DNA of 64,000 bases. It comes from Aestuariivita sp049276915. GTDB lineage: Bacteria; Pseudomonadota; Alphaproteobacteria; Rhodobacterales; Rhodobacteraceae. Of the stretch, positions 8,004-16,139 are shown one piece after another. The notes beneath the pieces are model-generated. The model was not told the origin of the DNA. It was given only the letters and a program-made list of their open reading frames with translations, and did not search any database. How positions within the stretch are numbered: position 1 is the stretch's first letter; every line of letters starts with the position of its first letter. Location: the NCBI RefSeq assembly GCF_049276915.1, contig NZ_JBASXK010000134.1, forward strand, positions 1 through 64,000. The letters run 5' to 3'. The position numbers and the translations under genes were made by a program.

Positions 8004-9020
8004 ATGTCTGATTTCACAAGGCGCGGTGCGCTGGGTCTGCTTGGCGGTGCCGCCACACTGCCGATGCTGGGCGCGCCTGCGTTCGCGAACACAAAAATGA
8101 CCGTGGGCGCATTGCGCTTTACCAGCCACGCGGCAAGCTTTGTCGCGCTTGAGCGGGGCTATTTCGCCGAAGAAGGCCTCGACGTCGAATTCCGCTTTTT
8201 CGAAGCCGCACAACCGATGGCGGTTGCGATCGCCTCGGGGGATGCGGATTACGCCGTCACCGCGATCTCGGGCGGGCTGATCAGCCTGGCCGAAAAGGGT
8301 GCCGCCAAAGTGATCGGCGGCGCTCTGATCGAAGAGCAAGGCATTGATGGCCAGAAGGTCATGGCGTCAAACGCGGCCTATGACGCCGGTTTAACCAGCC
8401 CCTCCATGCTGGATGGCAAAAGCTTTGCGGTGACCCAGCCGGGATCATCTTTCCACTATATGGGGTCCAAGATCAGCAGCGCCGAAGGCGCAACGGTCAG
8501 CTTCAAGCCGCTTCAGAAGGTCGGAGCGATCATCGGCGCGATGAAGTCGGGGCAGGTCGATGCCTGGACCATCGTGCCTCACATCGCCAAGCCCATGGCG
8601 GCGTCAGGTGCCATGAAGATCATCGGCAATGTCTCTGACTATCTGCCGGGCTATCAGGTCACGACCGTGTTCACCTCGGCCGAGAATGCCGCGAACGAGC
8701 GGGCCAAGACGGAAAGCTTCCTGCGTGCGTTCTCGAAAGGTGCCGCAGATTTCAACGCAGCCTTGGTGGACAAAACCGCCGGTGCAGAAGCGGATGAAGA
8801 GATGGTCAAGCTGATCCACAAATATGTCTATACGGATCGCCCGTTCGACAAGGCCGCCCCATCCATCCGCAACGGTGCGATGCGCATCAATGCAAATGCT
8901 TCGCTGAACATGGCTTCGGTCAATGACCAGTTGGACTGGTTCAAATCCGAAGGTCTGGTGAAAGAGACGATCACGACAGAGACGGTTGTCGATACGTCCT
9001 ATGTCGAGACGATGAGCTAA
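8004..9020 (+). CDS. ABC transporter substrate-binding protein (NMT1/NrtA/SsuA-like)
   Basis: Periplasmic binding protein for a small organic solute, type II fold. The 338-residue protein starts at ATG after GGGAGGAAT. The first 29 residues form an export signal with a twin-arginine-like TRRGALGLLGG start and cleavage near APAFA/NTK, so Tat export is possible. The mature sequence (MTVGALRFTSHAASFVALE, then RGYFAEEGLDVEFRF) is typical of the NMT1/THI5-like and sulfonate/nitrate receptor group. It heads a three-gene importer with the next two genes. The substrate cannot be told: candidates include thiamin precursors, sulfonates or aromatic acids. Confidence 0.82.
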   Translation: MSDFTRRGALGLLGGAATLPMLGAPAFANTKMTVGALRFTSHAASFVALERGYFAEEGLDVEFRFFEAAQPMAVAIASGDADYAVTAISGGLISLAEKGAAKVIGGALIEEQGIDGQKVMASNAAYDAGLTSPSMLDGKSFAVTQPGSSFHYMGSKISSAEGATVSFKPLQKVGAIIGAMKSGQVDAWTIVPHIAKPMAASGAMKIIGNVSDYLPGYQVTTVFTSAENAANERAKTESFLRAFSKGAADFNAALVDKTAGAEADEEMVKLIHKYVYTDRPFDKAAPSIRNGAMRINANASLNMASVNDQLDWFKSEGLVKETITTETVVDTSYVETMS

Positions 9021-9025
9021 GCAAC

Positions 9026-9047
9026 AGGCCGGGCTCAGGCCCGGCCT
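9026..9047 (+). terminator. Intra-operon hairpin after the substrate-binding protein gene
   Basis: A 9-bp perfect stem (9026-9034 with 9039-9047, loop TCAG) followed by only TTC. It is more likely an mRNA-stabilising or partial-termination hairpin than a full stop, and mirrors the hairpin after tauA. Confidence 0.5.
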
Positions 9048-9059
9048 TTCGCTGTCACC

Positions 9060-9827
9060 ATGGATTTGCGCGCCGATCATATAACCCACCGCTATGGCGA
9101 CATGACGGTGCTGGAAGATGTGTCGCTGGATATTCCGGCGGGCGAGATCCTGTGCATCATCGGCCCTTCGGGCTGTGGGAAATCCACGCTGTTGCGCCTG
9201 CTGGGCGGTCTGGAGAAACCAACTGCGGGACAGGTCCTGCAACTGGGCGCTCCGCCTGCGGGATGTCTCAACCCGCTGACCTATGTGTTTCAGGATTTCG
9301 CCTTGCTGCCTTGGCGCAGCGTGCAGGGCAATGTCTCGCTTGTGCTTGAGGATCATGGCCTTGAGCGACATGCATCGGACGCCATTATCGACGACGTTCT
9401 GGCGCGCACGAAGCTGTCGGATTTCAAGGCGGCTTTGCCGCGCCAGCTGTCGGGTGGCATGAAGCAGCGCGTTGCCATTGCGCGCGCACTTGCGGTCAAC
9501 CCCGCCGTGATGCTTCTGGATGAACCCCTTTCCGCGCTGGATGCACAGACGCGTGAGCTGTTGATGGACGATCTTATCGGTCTCTGGTCGCGCCAGCCTT
9601 TCACCGGAGTCTATGTCACCCATAATCTTGCCGAAGCGGTGCGGCTGGGCCATCGCATTGCCGTGCTGTCGCGGCGCCCCGGTCGGGTGCGCGAAGTGAT
9701 CGAGGTGCCCATGGATCTGACCGACCGCCGCCCCGGCATGGCTGAACTGGAACAGATGCAATCCCGGCTCTGGAACATGATGCGCGACGAGGCCCTTGCG
9801 GCAGATCAGGAGCTGGCAGATGTCTGA
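9060..9827 (+). CDS. ABC transporter ATP-binding protein (NrtD/SsuB/TauB-like)
   Basis: ATPase of the importer whose receptor lies just upstream. The 255-residue protein has Walker A GPSGCGKST, Q-loop VFQDFALLPW, signature LSGGMKQ, Walker B VMLLDEP and H-loop VTHNLAEA. It begins 39 bases after the receptor gene and overlaps the permease gene by eight bases, so the ATPase and channel are translationally coupled. Substrate unknown, as for the receptor. Confidence 0.87.
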   Translation: MDLRADHITHRYGDMTVLEDVSLDIPAGEILCIIGPSGCGKSTLLRLLGGLEKPTAGQVLQLGAPPAGCLNPLTYVFQDFALLPWRSVQGNVSLVLEDHGLERHASDAIIDDVLARTKLSDFKAALPRQLSGGMKQRVAIARALAVNPAVMLLDEPLSALDAQTRELLMDDLIGLWSRQPFTGVYVTHNLAEAVRLGHRIAVLSRRPGRVREVIEVPMDLTDRRPGMAELEQMQSRLWNMMRDEALAADQELADV

Positions 9828-10620
9828 CGCCAGCCAACAACGTCCCGTTCCCTTTCGCGGCGGCGGGTTCCGCCCCACGGCACGGCGCGGTATGGGCCTT
9901 CTGGTCTTCGTGGTGCTGATTGCCGTCATCGAATGGGGCACGCGGGCGGGCTGGATTTCCAACCTGACGCTGCCGCGCCCCTCGGATGTGGCGCAGACCT
10001 TCGTCGAACTCTGGAACAGCGGGATGCTGTTACAGCATCTGGTCCCCTCGGTGACGCGCCTGATCGTGGGCGGGCTGATGGGGATTACCGCCGGTATTCT
10101 GGTCGGGGTGGTCATCGGCCTGTTCAGCTATGTGCGCGCCGGGTTGATCCCCTTGGTCGCGGCGATCTTTCCGATCCCAAAGATCGCGCTTCTGCCTTTG
10201 TTCGTGATCTGGTTCGGCATTGATGAGGCCTCGAAATACGCGCTGATCGCTTTGGGCACATTCACCCCGACGGTGGTGGCCACATATGGCGCGGTTGATA
10301 ACGTGGATCGTACGTTGATCCGGATGGGCCAAAGCTTTGGCCTGAGCTGGATGTCCATCGTGCGCAAGATCGTGTTGCCGGGCGCTTTGCCCGGAATCCT
10401 GTCTGGCCTGCGCGTCAGCGTGGCCATCGGGATCATCCTGCTGGTGGCCGCCGAAATGCTGGGCGCGGAGTTTGGCGTGGGTGCCTATATCCTGCAGGCC
10501 GGATCGCTTTACGATCTGGAACGGCTGTTTGCCGGCGTGGTCATTCTGTCGGTGATGGGCGTGCTGACAAGCTGGCTGATCGGGCGCGCCGAGAAACGTC
10601 TGCTGCGCTGGCGCTCCTGA
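9820..10620 (+). CDS. ABC transporter permease (BPD_transp_1)
   Basis: Inner-membrane channel of the same importer. The ATG at 9820, inside the end of the ATPase gene, gives a 266-residue protein; an ATG 24 bases upstream would only add residues from the other reading frame. It has about six membrane helices and the coupling loop around QSFGLSWMSIVRKIVLPGAL. Unlike TauC in this window it has no periplasmic insert, and its length is normal for the family. Confidence 0.85.
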   Translation: MSDASQQRPVPFRGGGFRPTARRGMGLLVFVVLIAVIEWGTRAGWISNLTLPRPSDVAQTFVELWNSGMLLQHLVPSVTRLIVGGLMGITAGILVGVVIGLFSYVRAGLIPLVAAIFPIPKIALLPLFVIWFGIDEASKYALIALGTFTPTVVATYGAVDNVDRTLIRMGQSFGLSWMSIVRKIVLPGALPGILSGLRVSVAIGIILLVAAEMLGAEFGVGAYILQAGSLYDLERLFAGVVILSVMGVLTSWLIGRAEKRLLRWRS

Positions 10621-10630
10621 GAGGTTTCGA

Positions 10631-11593
10631 TCAGGCGGCGAGGCCCTTTGATCCGATATCCAGGAACTTGCGGCGCCGATCTGCAACCAGCGCCTTGGCG
10701 TCTTTGCCTTTCAGCTCATCCAGCATTGCGGAAATCGCCTTGCCGACAGCCTCGATGGTTTGCGGTTTGGCACGGTGCGCCCCACCCAGAGGTTCCTGGA
10801 TGATCCGGTCGATCACACCCAGTTTCTTGAGGTCCTGCGCCGTCAGCCGCAACGCTTCGGCGGCTTCGCGCATCTTCTCGGCGTCTTTCCAAAGGATCGA
10901 CGCACAGCCCTCCGGGCTGATCACGGAATAGACCGAATGCTCAAGCATCGCGACCCGGTTGGCCGTTGCAAAGGCCACCGCACCGCCTGAGCCGCCTTCG
11001 CCGGTGATGACGGATACCAGCGGAACGCCGATCTGCAGGCAGGTCTCGGTCGCACGGGCAATCGCTTCGGACTGACCGCGTTCCTCGGCACCTTTTCCGG
11101 GATATGCACCCGGTGTGTCGACCAGAGTAATCACGGGCAGGCCGAACTTGTGGGCCATCTCCATCAGGCGGACGGCCTTGCGGTATCCTTCGGGGCGCGC
11201 CATGCCAAAGTTGCGCTCGATCCGGCTTTTGGTGTCGGTGCCCTTTTCATGACCGATCACCATGACGGGACGGTCTTCAAACCGGGCAAGGCCTCCCATG
11301 ACCGCGTGATCATCGGCAAAGTTGCGATCGCCCGCCAGCGGTGTGTATTCCTGAAACAACACCTTGATATAGTCCTGGCAATGGGGGCGTTCGGCGTGAC
11401 GCGCCACCTGGCATTTGCGCCAGGGCGTGAGGTCTTTGTACAGATCCTGCAGAATCTTGGCGGCCTTGGCATCCAGTGCCTTGGCTTCGTCATCGATATC
11501 CATCTCGGCGTTTTGACGGGCAAGCGCGCGCAGTTCTTCTGCCTTGCCTTCGATCTCGGCCAGCGGTTTTTCAAAATCGAGATATTGGGTCAT
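10631..11593 (-). CDS. accA: Acetyl-CoA carboxylase carboxyltransferase subunit alpha
   Basis: Alpha subunit of the carboxyltransferase that forms malonyl-CoA, the first step of fatty acid synthesis; works as an alpha2-beta2 complex with AccD. The 320-residue protein is standard length. Characteristic segments are MTQYLDFEKPLAEIE at the N-terminus, the ERNFGMARPEGYRKA region, VDTPGAYPGKGAEERGQSE, and GEGGSGGAVA followed by ISPEGCASILWKD. It stands alone here, convergent with the ABC permease; accD is not in the window. Confidence 0.95.
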   Translation of the reverse strand: MTQYLDFEKPLAEIEGKAEELRALARQNAEMDIDDEAKALDAKAAKILQDLYKDLTPWRKCQVARHAERPHCQDYIKVLFQEYTPLAGDRNFADDHAVMGGLARFEDRPVMVIGHEKGTDTKSRIERNFGMARPEGYRKAVRLMEMAHKFGLPVITLVDTPGAYPGKGAEERGQSEAIARATETCLQIGVPLVSVITGEGGSGGAVAFATANRVAMLEHSVYSVISPEGCASILWKDAEKMREAAEALRLTAQDLKKLGVIDRIIQEPLGGAHRAKPQTIEAVGKAISAMLDELKGKDAKALVADRRRKFLDIGSKGLAA

Positions 11594-11659
11594 ATCACTC
11601 GTCCCTTGCCTGTGCGTCTATATGGCCGGAGGGGCGCGCAGATGCAATGCCGGGCGCAT

Positions 11660-12253
11660 TCAGGGCCAGATCACCGGATAGAGAGAGGCCACCAGAAGCC
11701 CCGCCATGATCCAGTTGAACGCCCTGAGGCGCGCCGGGCTTTGCAACAACCGTGCCATCTGCTGACCCAAAAGCGTCCATGAACCGACCGAGGGAAGGTT
11801 GATAAGCCCAAAGATCAGCCCGACGATCAGGATCGCATAGAGGCTGCGCTCGGGGGTGTAGGCGCTGATCGCGGTCAGGGCCATCGTCCAGGCCTTGGGG
11901 TTGACCCATTGAAAGGCCGCCGCCTGCAGGAACGTCATCGGCGTGCCGGTGGACGCGCCGGTTCGGGCGGGCACCGCATTGGCGATTTTCCATGCCAGAT
12001 ACAGCAGATAGGCGACACTGCAGGTTTTCAGAATACTGTAGCTGATCGGATAGGCGTCAAAGATCTGGATCAGCCCTGCGCCCACCAGCAGGATCATGAA
12101 GACAAAGCCAAAGCCCACTCCCAACATATGCGGGATAGTGCGCCGAAACCCGAAATTGGCACCCGACGCCATCAGCATCAGATTGTTGGGCCCCGGCGTG
12201 ATGGACGAGACAAAGGCGAAGACCGCCAGGGCAATCAGAATCTCATATGTCAT
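11660..12253 (-). CDS. LysE/RhtB-family amino-acid exporter
   Basis: Inner-membrane efflux protein for amino acids or derivatives. The 197-residue protein has about six membrane helices and the family's N-terminal motif SSITPGPNNLMLMASG plus FQWVNPKAWTMAL. It is divergent from an Lrp/AsnC regulator 73 bases away, the usual arrangement in which the regulator senses the exported amino acid and switches on export. The substrate is unknown. Confidence 0.85.
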   Translation of the reverse strand: MTYEILIALAVFAFVSSITPGPNNLMLMASGANFGFRRTIPHMLGVGFGFVFMILLVGAGLIQIFDAYPISYSILKTCSVAYLLYLAWKIANAVPARTGASTGTPMTFLQAAAFQWVNPKAWTMALTAISAYTPERSLYAILIVGLIFGLINLPSVGSWTLLGQQMARLLQSPARLRAFNWIMAGLLVASLYPVIWP

Positions 12254-12326
12254 GATGAACAGTTTGACGTGTCTTTATCGCCATGTGCTTGCGTTTTGCG
12301 GCGATACTTGACTATTTTTGCAATTA

Positions 12327-12779
12327 ATGGCGAAAACAGACAGAATAAACGAACAAATATTGCAAGAGCTGTCGCGCGATGGGCGGATCAGCAACCTTGA
12401 GCTTGCTGAACGCGTTGGCCTGTCGCCCTCGGCCTGTCTGCGCCGGGTGCAGGACCTGGAACGTTCGGGCGTGATCCTGGGATATCGCGCGGTGGTCAAT
12501 CCGGCGGCGCGGGGTGTTGGCTTTGCCGCCTATGTCGGTGTCGGTCTGAACGAGCACTCAAAACAGGCGCAGCTGAAGTTTGAACGCGCGATGGCGCGCG
12601 CGCCGGAGGTTGTGGAATGTCACAACATCACTGGAACGATCGAGTATCTGCTGCGCGTCGAATGCGCCGATCTGGCGGCCTACAAGACGTTTCACACCGA
12701 TGTTCTGGGCACGGTGCAGCATGTGAATGCGATCACGTCCTATGTGGTCATGGGCTCACCCAAGGACACTCGCAGATAA
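12327..12779 (+). CDS. Lrp/AsnC-family transcriptional regulator
   Basis: Feast/famine regulator binding DNA through an N-terminal helix-turn-helix (about 1-60: INEQILQELSRDGRISNLEL, AERVGLSPSACLRRVQDLE) and amino acids through a C-terminal RAM domain (about 65-145). 150 residues from ATG 12327; a TTG nine bases upstream is possible but unneeded. Its position divergent from the LysE-type exporter suggests that it controls that gene, probably in response to the exported amino acid. Confidence 0.87.
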   Translation: MAKTDRINEQILQELSRDGRISNLELAERVGLSPSACLRRVQDLERSGVILGYRAVVNPAARGVGFAAYVGVGLNEHSKQAQLKFERAMARAPEVVECHNITGTIEYLLRVECADLAAYKTFHTDVLGTVQHVNAITSYVVMGSPKDTRR

Positions 12780-12857
12780 GAGCGCGCGCACAGGAATAAC
12801 CGAGCCTTCACAGACACCTGTCCCGTCTGTCCGAGCCGTCTTGCGCAGCGGTGCCGG

Positions 12858-13817
12858 TCAGCCTTTTGCGATCATCTCGGTTTGGCGCACGATGACTTCG
12901 GCCTGTTTGATCGAAGCGATATCGACCAGACGGCCCTTGTACACGGTGGCCCCTTCACCATTTGCCTTGGCCGCTTCCATCGCGGCAAGGATCTCGCGCG
13001 CTTCGGTGACCGCGGCTTCTGTCGGGGTGAAGATCTCGTTGGACAGGGCCACCTGCTTGGGGTGGATTGCCCATTTGCCGACCATACCCAGCGTTGCCGA
13101 CCGGCGGGCCTGTGCGCGGAAACCTTCTTCGTCCGAGAAGTCGCCAAATGGTCCGTCGACCGGCAATACACCATGGGTGCGGCAGGCTGCGACGATCGCC
13201 GTCTGCGCCCAGTGCCAGGGATCGGACCAGTGTTTTTGGCCCTCATGGAGCATGTAATAGCCTTCCTGCGTGCCACCGATCCCGGTTGTGTTCATGCCCA
13301 TCGAGGCGGCAAAGTCAGCCGCTCCCAGGCTCATGGCCTGCAGGCGCGGGGTGGCGGCGGCGATCTCCTCGACATGCGAGATGCCGGCGGCGGATTCGAT
13401 GATCACCTCGAAGGCGATCCGCTTTTTGCGTCCCCTGGCCGCCTCGACGGCGCTCACCAGCGCATCCACCGCATAGAGATCCGCAGCGCAGCCGACCTTT
13501 GGGATCATGATCTGGTCAAGCCGCTCGGACGCCTGTTCCAGCAGGTCCACAACATCGCGATACCAATAGGGTGTATCCAGGCCGTTGATCCGCACGCTGA
13601 GTGTCTTGCTGCCCCAATCCACATCGCCGATGGCCTCGATCACGTTCTTTCGCGCCCGGTCCTTGTCAGACGGTGCCACCGAATCTTCGAGGTCGATATT
13701 GACGACATCCGCGGCCGAACCTGCCATTTTCTCGAAGATCGCAGGCCGTGAGCCCGGGCCGAAAAGCTGGCAGCGATTGAGGCGGGCGACCGGTGTTGGC
13801 TGGATGCGAAAGCTCAT
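12858..13817 (-). CDS. mcl1: L-malyl-CoA/beta-methylmalyl-CoA lyase
   Basis: HpcH/HpaI (CitE-like) aldolase that splits malyl-CoA to acetyl-CoA and glyoxylate, and beta-methylmalyl-CoA to propionyl-CoA and glyoxylate, in the ethylmalonyl-CoA pathway. The 319 residues match the Rhodobacter Mcl1 length. Motifs: QLFGPGSRPAIFEKM, VNIDLEDSVAP (metal and CoA site), MIPKVGCAADLY, FEVIIESAAG and MVGKWAIHPKQ. It is divergent from the D-glutamate operon with a 279-base shared region that holds two inverted repeats. Other pathway genes are absent here. Confidence 0.9.
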   Translation of the reverse strand: MSFRIQPTPVARLNRCQLFGPGSRPAIFEKMAGSAADVVNIDLEDSVAPSDKDRARKNVIEAIGDVDWGSKTLSVRINGLDTPYWYRDVVDLLEQASERLDQIMIPKVGCAADLYAVDALVSAVEAARGRKKRIAFEVIIESAAGISHVEEIAAATPRLQAMSLGAADFAASMGMNTTGIGGTQEGYYMLHEGQKHWSDPWHWAQTAIVAACRTHGVLPVDGPFGDFSDEEGFRAQARRSATLGMVGKWAIHPKQVALSNEIFTPTEAAVTEAREILAAMEAAKANGEGATVYKGRLVDIASIKQAEVIVRQTEMIAKG

Positions 13818-13869
13818 GAGGGGTCCGAGACCTTGTGTTGCGGATGTTATGGGGATCGCTGGTATTTAA

Positions 13870-13992
13870 TTGCGCCGAACGGCGCAAGGTCGATTCTGCG
13901 TGCGCAGCATGGTTGCGGCACTGCAGCGCGACCAGACGCGCCGGATTCGATGGCCTTTGGAATCTCCTGCAAGATTCTTCGGCAAATTTTGC
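13870..13992. promoter_or_regulatory. Inverted repeats in the mcl1/dgcN divergent promoter region
   Basis: Two symmetrical elements: TTGCGCCG-AA-CGGCGCAA (13870-13887), close to the mcl1 start, and GCAAA-T-TTTGC (13982-13992), about 105 bases before dgcN. The second resembles the TTTGCAAA-type sites that I recall for ScfR/RamB regulators of acyl-CoA assimilation genes, but the match is short. No other feature is seen in 13818-14096. Confidence 0.35.
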
Positions 13993-14096
13993 AATTCATG
14001 GAAGAATGTTGCAGCGCTTTGCCGTGAGCACGCTCAAAACGCGACCGGATTAGCCCTGTTTGAGGTATTGTCGAGCGCAAACAGCGGAGATTTACC

Positions 14097-15101
14097 ATGA
14101 TCGAAACACCCTATCTTTTGTTTCTGGGCGATGCGCCGGATCAACTGGCCGCGAAGGTCGCACAAGGTATCAAGGATTGGCGTCCCGAGAATGCTATAGG
14201 TCAGTATCGCATGACGGGATGCGGCGCGGATGTGGGGTTGACCGACATGACGCTGGCCGAGGCGCGCGACGCGGGGGCCAAGACCCTTGTGATCGGCGTG
14301 GCAAACCGTGGGGGCATGATTTCCCAGGCGTGGAAAGACGTTTTGATCGAAGCGCTCGAGATGGGGTATGATCTGGCCTCGGGCCTGCACAACCTGCTGC
14401 GCGATGAGAGGGATCTGTCCTCTTGCGCCCAGATGCACGGTGGCACGCTGCATGATGTGCGCGTGCCCACGGACGCCTATCCGATTGCCAATGGCAAGAA
14501 ACGCAGCGGCAAACGTGTGCTTGCCGTGGGTACGGATTGCTCGGTCGGCAAGATGTATACCGCGCTTGCGCTGGATGAAGCGATGCGCCGCAAAGGCATG
14601 AAGTCGACCTTTCGTGCGACCGGGCAGACCGGAATCCTGATCACGGGGCATGGCGTGCCGCTGGATGCGGTGATCGCGGATTTCATGGCCGGTGCGGTGG
14701 AATACCTGACGCCGGATAATGATGCCGACCACTGGGATATCATCGAGGGACAGGGCAGCCTTTATCATGTGTCTTACTCGGGTGTGACCATGGCGCTTAT
14801 TCATGGCGGCCAGCCTGACGCGCTGATCCTGTGCCACGAGCCGACGCGCAAGACCATGCGCGGTTTGCCGGACTATACCCTGCCCAGTCTTGAACAGGTG
14901 CGCGACATGGCGCTGCCCCTGGCGCGGATTGCCAATCCAGCCTGTCAGGTGATCGCAATTTCGATAAACACGCAGCATATGAGCGACGCCGAGGCGGATG
15001 CCTACCTGGCCGAGGTCGAGACGCGGCTTGGATTGCCGGCGGTGGATCCGTTCCGTCATGGAGCCGAGAAACTGGCGGATGCCTTGCACGCGATGACCTG
15101 A
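14097..15101 (+). CDS. dgcN: DgcN-type N-acetyltransferase (DUF1611 family)
   Basis: The 334-residue protein belongs to the DUF1611 family, whose members next to DgcA are described as N-acetyltransferases acting on D-glutamate. It has a Rossmann-like N-terminal part (1-135) and a P-loop-like motif VGTDCSVGK (about 144-152) in the second domain, followed by STFRATGQTGILITGHGV and IEGQGSLYH. First gene of the dgcN-dgcA-dat cluster; dgcA begins 61 bases downstream. In the described pathway D-Glu is N-acetylated, racemised by DgcA to N-acetyl-L-Glu and then fed into L-Glu metabolism. Assignment is by family and gene order. Confidence 0.82.
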   Translation: MIETPYLLFLGDAPDQLAAKVAQGIKDWRPENAIGQYRMTGCGADVGLTDMTLAEARDAGAKTLVIGVANRGGMISQAWKDVLIEALEMGYDLASGLHNLLRDERDLSSCAQMHGGTLHDVRVPTDAYPIANGKKRSGKRVLAVGTDCSVGKMYTALALDEAMRRKGMKSTFRATGQTGILITGHGVPLDAVIADFMAGAVEYLTPDNDADHWDIIEGQGSLYHVSYSGVTMALIHGGQPDALILCHEPTRKTMRGLPDYTLPSLEQVRDMALPLARIANPACQVIAISINTQHMSDAEADAYLAEVETRLGLPAVDPFRHGAEKLADALHAMT

Positions 15102-15133
15102 GCGGCCCCGTGGCGGGCCGTCCCTTCGGGGAG

Positions 15134-15154
15134 GATATTTTGGGCAAGATGAAG
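15134..15154 (+). repeat. Intergenic motif copy 1 (TATTTTGrrCmAGA type)
   Basis: TATTTTGGGCAAGATGAAG sits just before the dgcA ribosome binding site. A related sequence, TATTTTGAACCAGAAAGAAG, is found at 49603-49622, also shortly before a start codon. Such sequences recur in operon junctions of Rhodobacterales as I recall. Confidence 0.45.
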
Positions 15155-15162
15155 GAGCGGGC

Positions 15163-16128
15163 ATGACCATCAGCGTGACGCGGGATGTGTTTCAACTGGC
15201 GCAGGTCTTCACCATTGCGCGCGGGTCTCGCACCGAGGCGCAGGTTCTCACCGTGCGCGTGGAGCGGGATGGTGCCGTGGGCTGGGGCGAATGCGTGCCC
15301 TATGCGCGCTATGGTGAGACACTTGACAGTGTCGAGGCGCAGATCACCGGCTTGCCGCAAGGGGTAAGCCGTATGGATCTGACGCAGGCCTTGCCTGCCA
15401 GTGCGGCACGCAATGCGCTGGATTGCGCCCTGTGGGATCTGGAGGCCAAGCAGGCCGGCAAGCGGGTCTGGGAACTGGCGGGTCTGGCTGAGCCGGCACC
15501 ACAGATCACGGCCTATACTCTCTCGCTGGACACCCCTGAGAAGATGCAGGCGCAGGCAGAGCTGAATGCCGATCGCCCGCTGTTGAAGATCAAGCTTGGC
15601 ACGGCCGATGACATGGGACGTCTGGAGGCGGTGCGCCGGGGGGCACCGGATGCCAGGATCATCGTGGACGCTAATGAGGGCTGGAGCGCGGATGTCTATG
15701 CCGATCTGGCTCCGCATCTGGTGCGCCTGGGCGTTCTGATGGTCGAACAGCCCTTGCCTGCGGGGCAGGATGACATGCTGGGCGAGATTGCCCGACCCTT
15801 GCCGGTTTGCGCAGACGAGAGTTGCCACGATCGCGCGTCTTTGGCGGACCTGAAGGGCAAGTATGACCTTGTCAATATCAAGCTGGACAAGACCGGAGGT
15901 CTGACCGAGGCGCTGGCCCTGCGCCAGGCGGCCGAGGCAGCAGGCTATGGTATCATGGTGGGCTGCATGGTCGGTTCGTCTCTGGCGATGGCTCCGGCGA
16001 CACTGGTTGCGCAGGGTGTGGCGGTTGTTGATCTTGACGGGCCGTTGTTGTTGGTCGAAGACCGGGATCAGCCGCTGATTTTCGACGCGGCGGGTGTTCA
16101 TCCGCCTGAGGCGGCACTTTGGGGATAG
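15163..16128 (+). CDS. dgcA: DgcA-type N-acetyl-glutamate racemase (enolase superfamily)
   Basis: Enolase-superfamily enzyme of the dipeptide-epimerase/muconate-lactonising branch, here predicted to interconvert N-acetyl-D- and N-acetyl-L-glutamate. 321 residues. The expected acid-base lysine motif KIK is at 142-144, Mg ligands are D169 (VDANEGW), E195 (VEQPLP) and D218 (ADES), and the second catalytic lysine is K240 (NIKLDKTGG). All are intact. The start has GAAGGAG 9 bases upstream. Without its neighbours it could be called an L-Ala-D/L-Glu epimerase acting on murein peptides; the adjacent DUF1611 gene favours the DgcA role. Confidence 0.82.
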   Translation: MTISVTRDVFQLAQVFTIARGSRTEAQVLTVRVERDGAVGWGECVPYARYGETLDSVEAQITGLPQGVSRMDLTQALPASAARNALDCALWDLEAKQAGKRVWELAGLAEPAPQITAYTLSLDTPEKMQAQAELNADRPLLKIKLGTADDMGRLEAVRRGAPDARIIVDANEGWSADVYADLAPHLVRLGVLMVEQPLPAGQDDMLGEIARPLPVCADESCHDRASLADLKGKYDLVNIKLDKTGGLTEALALRQAAEAAGYGIMVGCMVGSSLAMAPATLVAQGVAVVDLDGPLLLVEDRDQPLIFDAAGVHPPEAALWG

Positions 16129-16139
16129 GAGAGGCGTTC

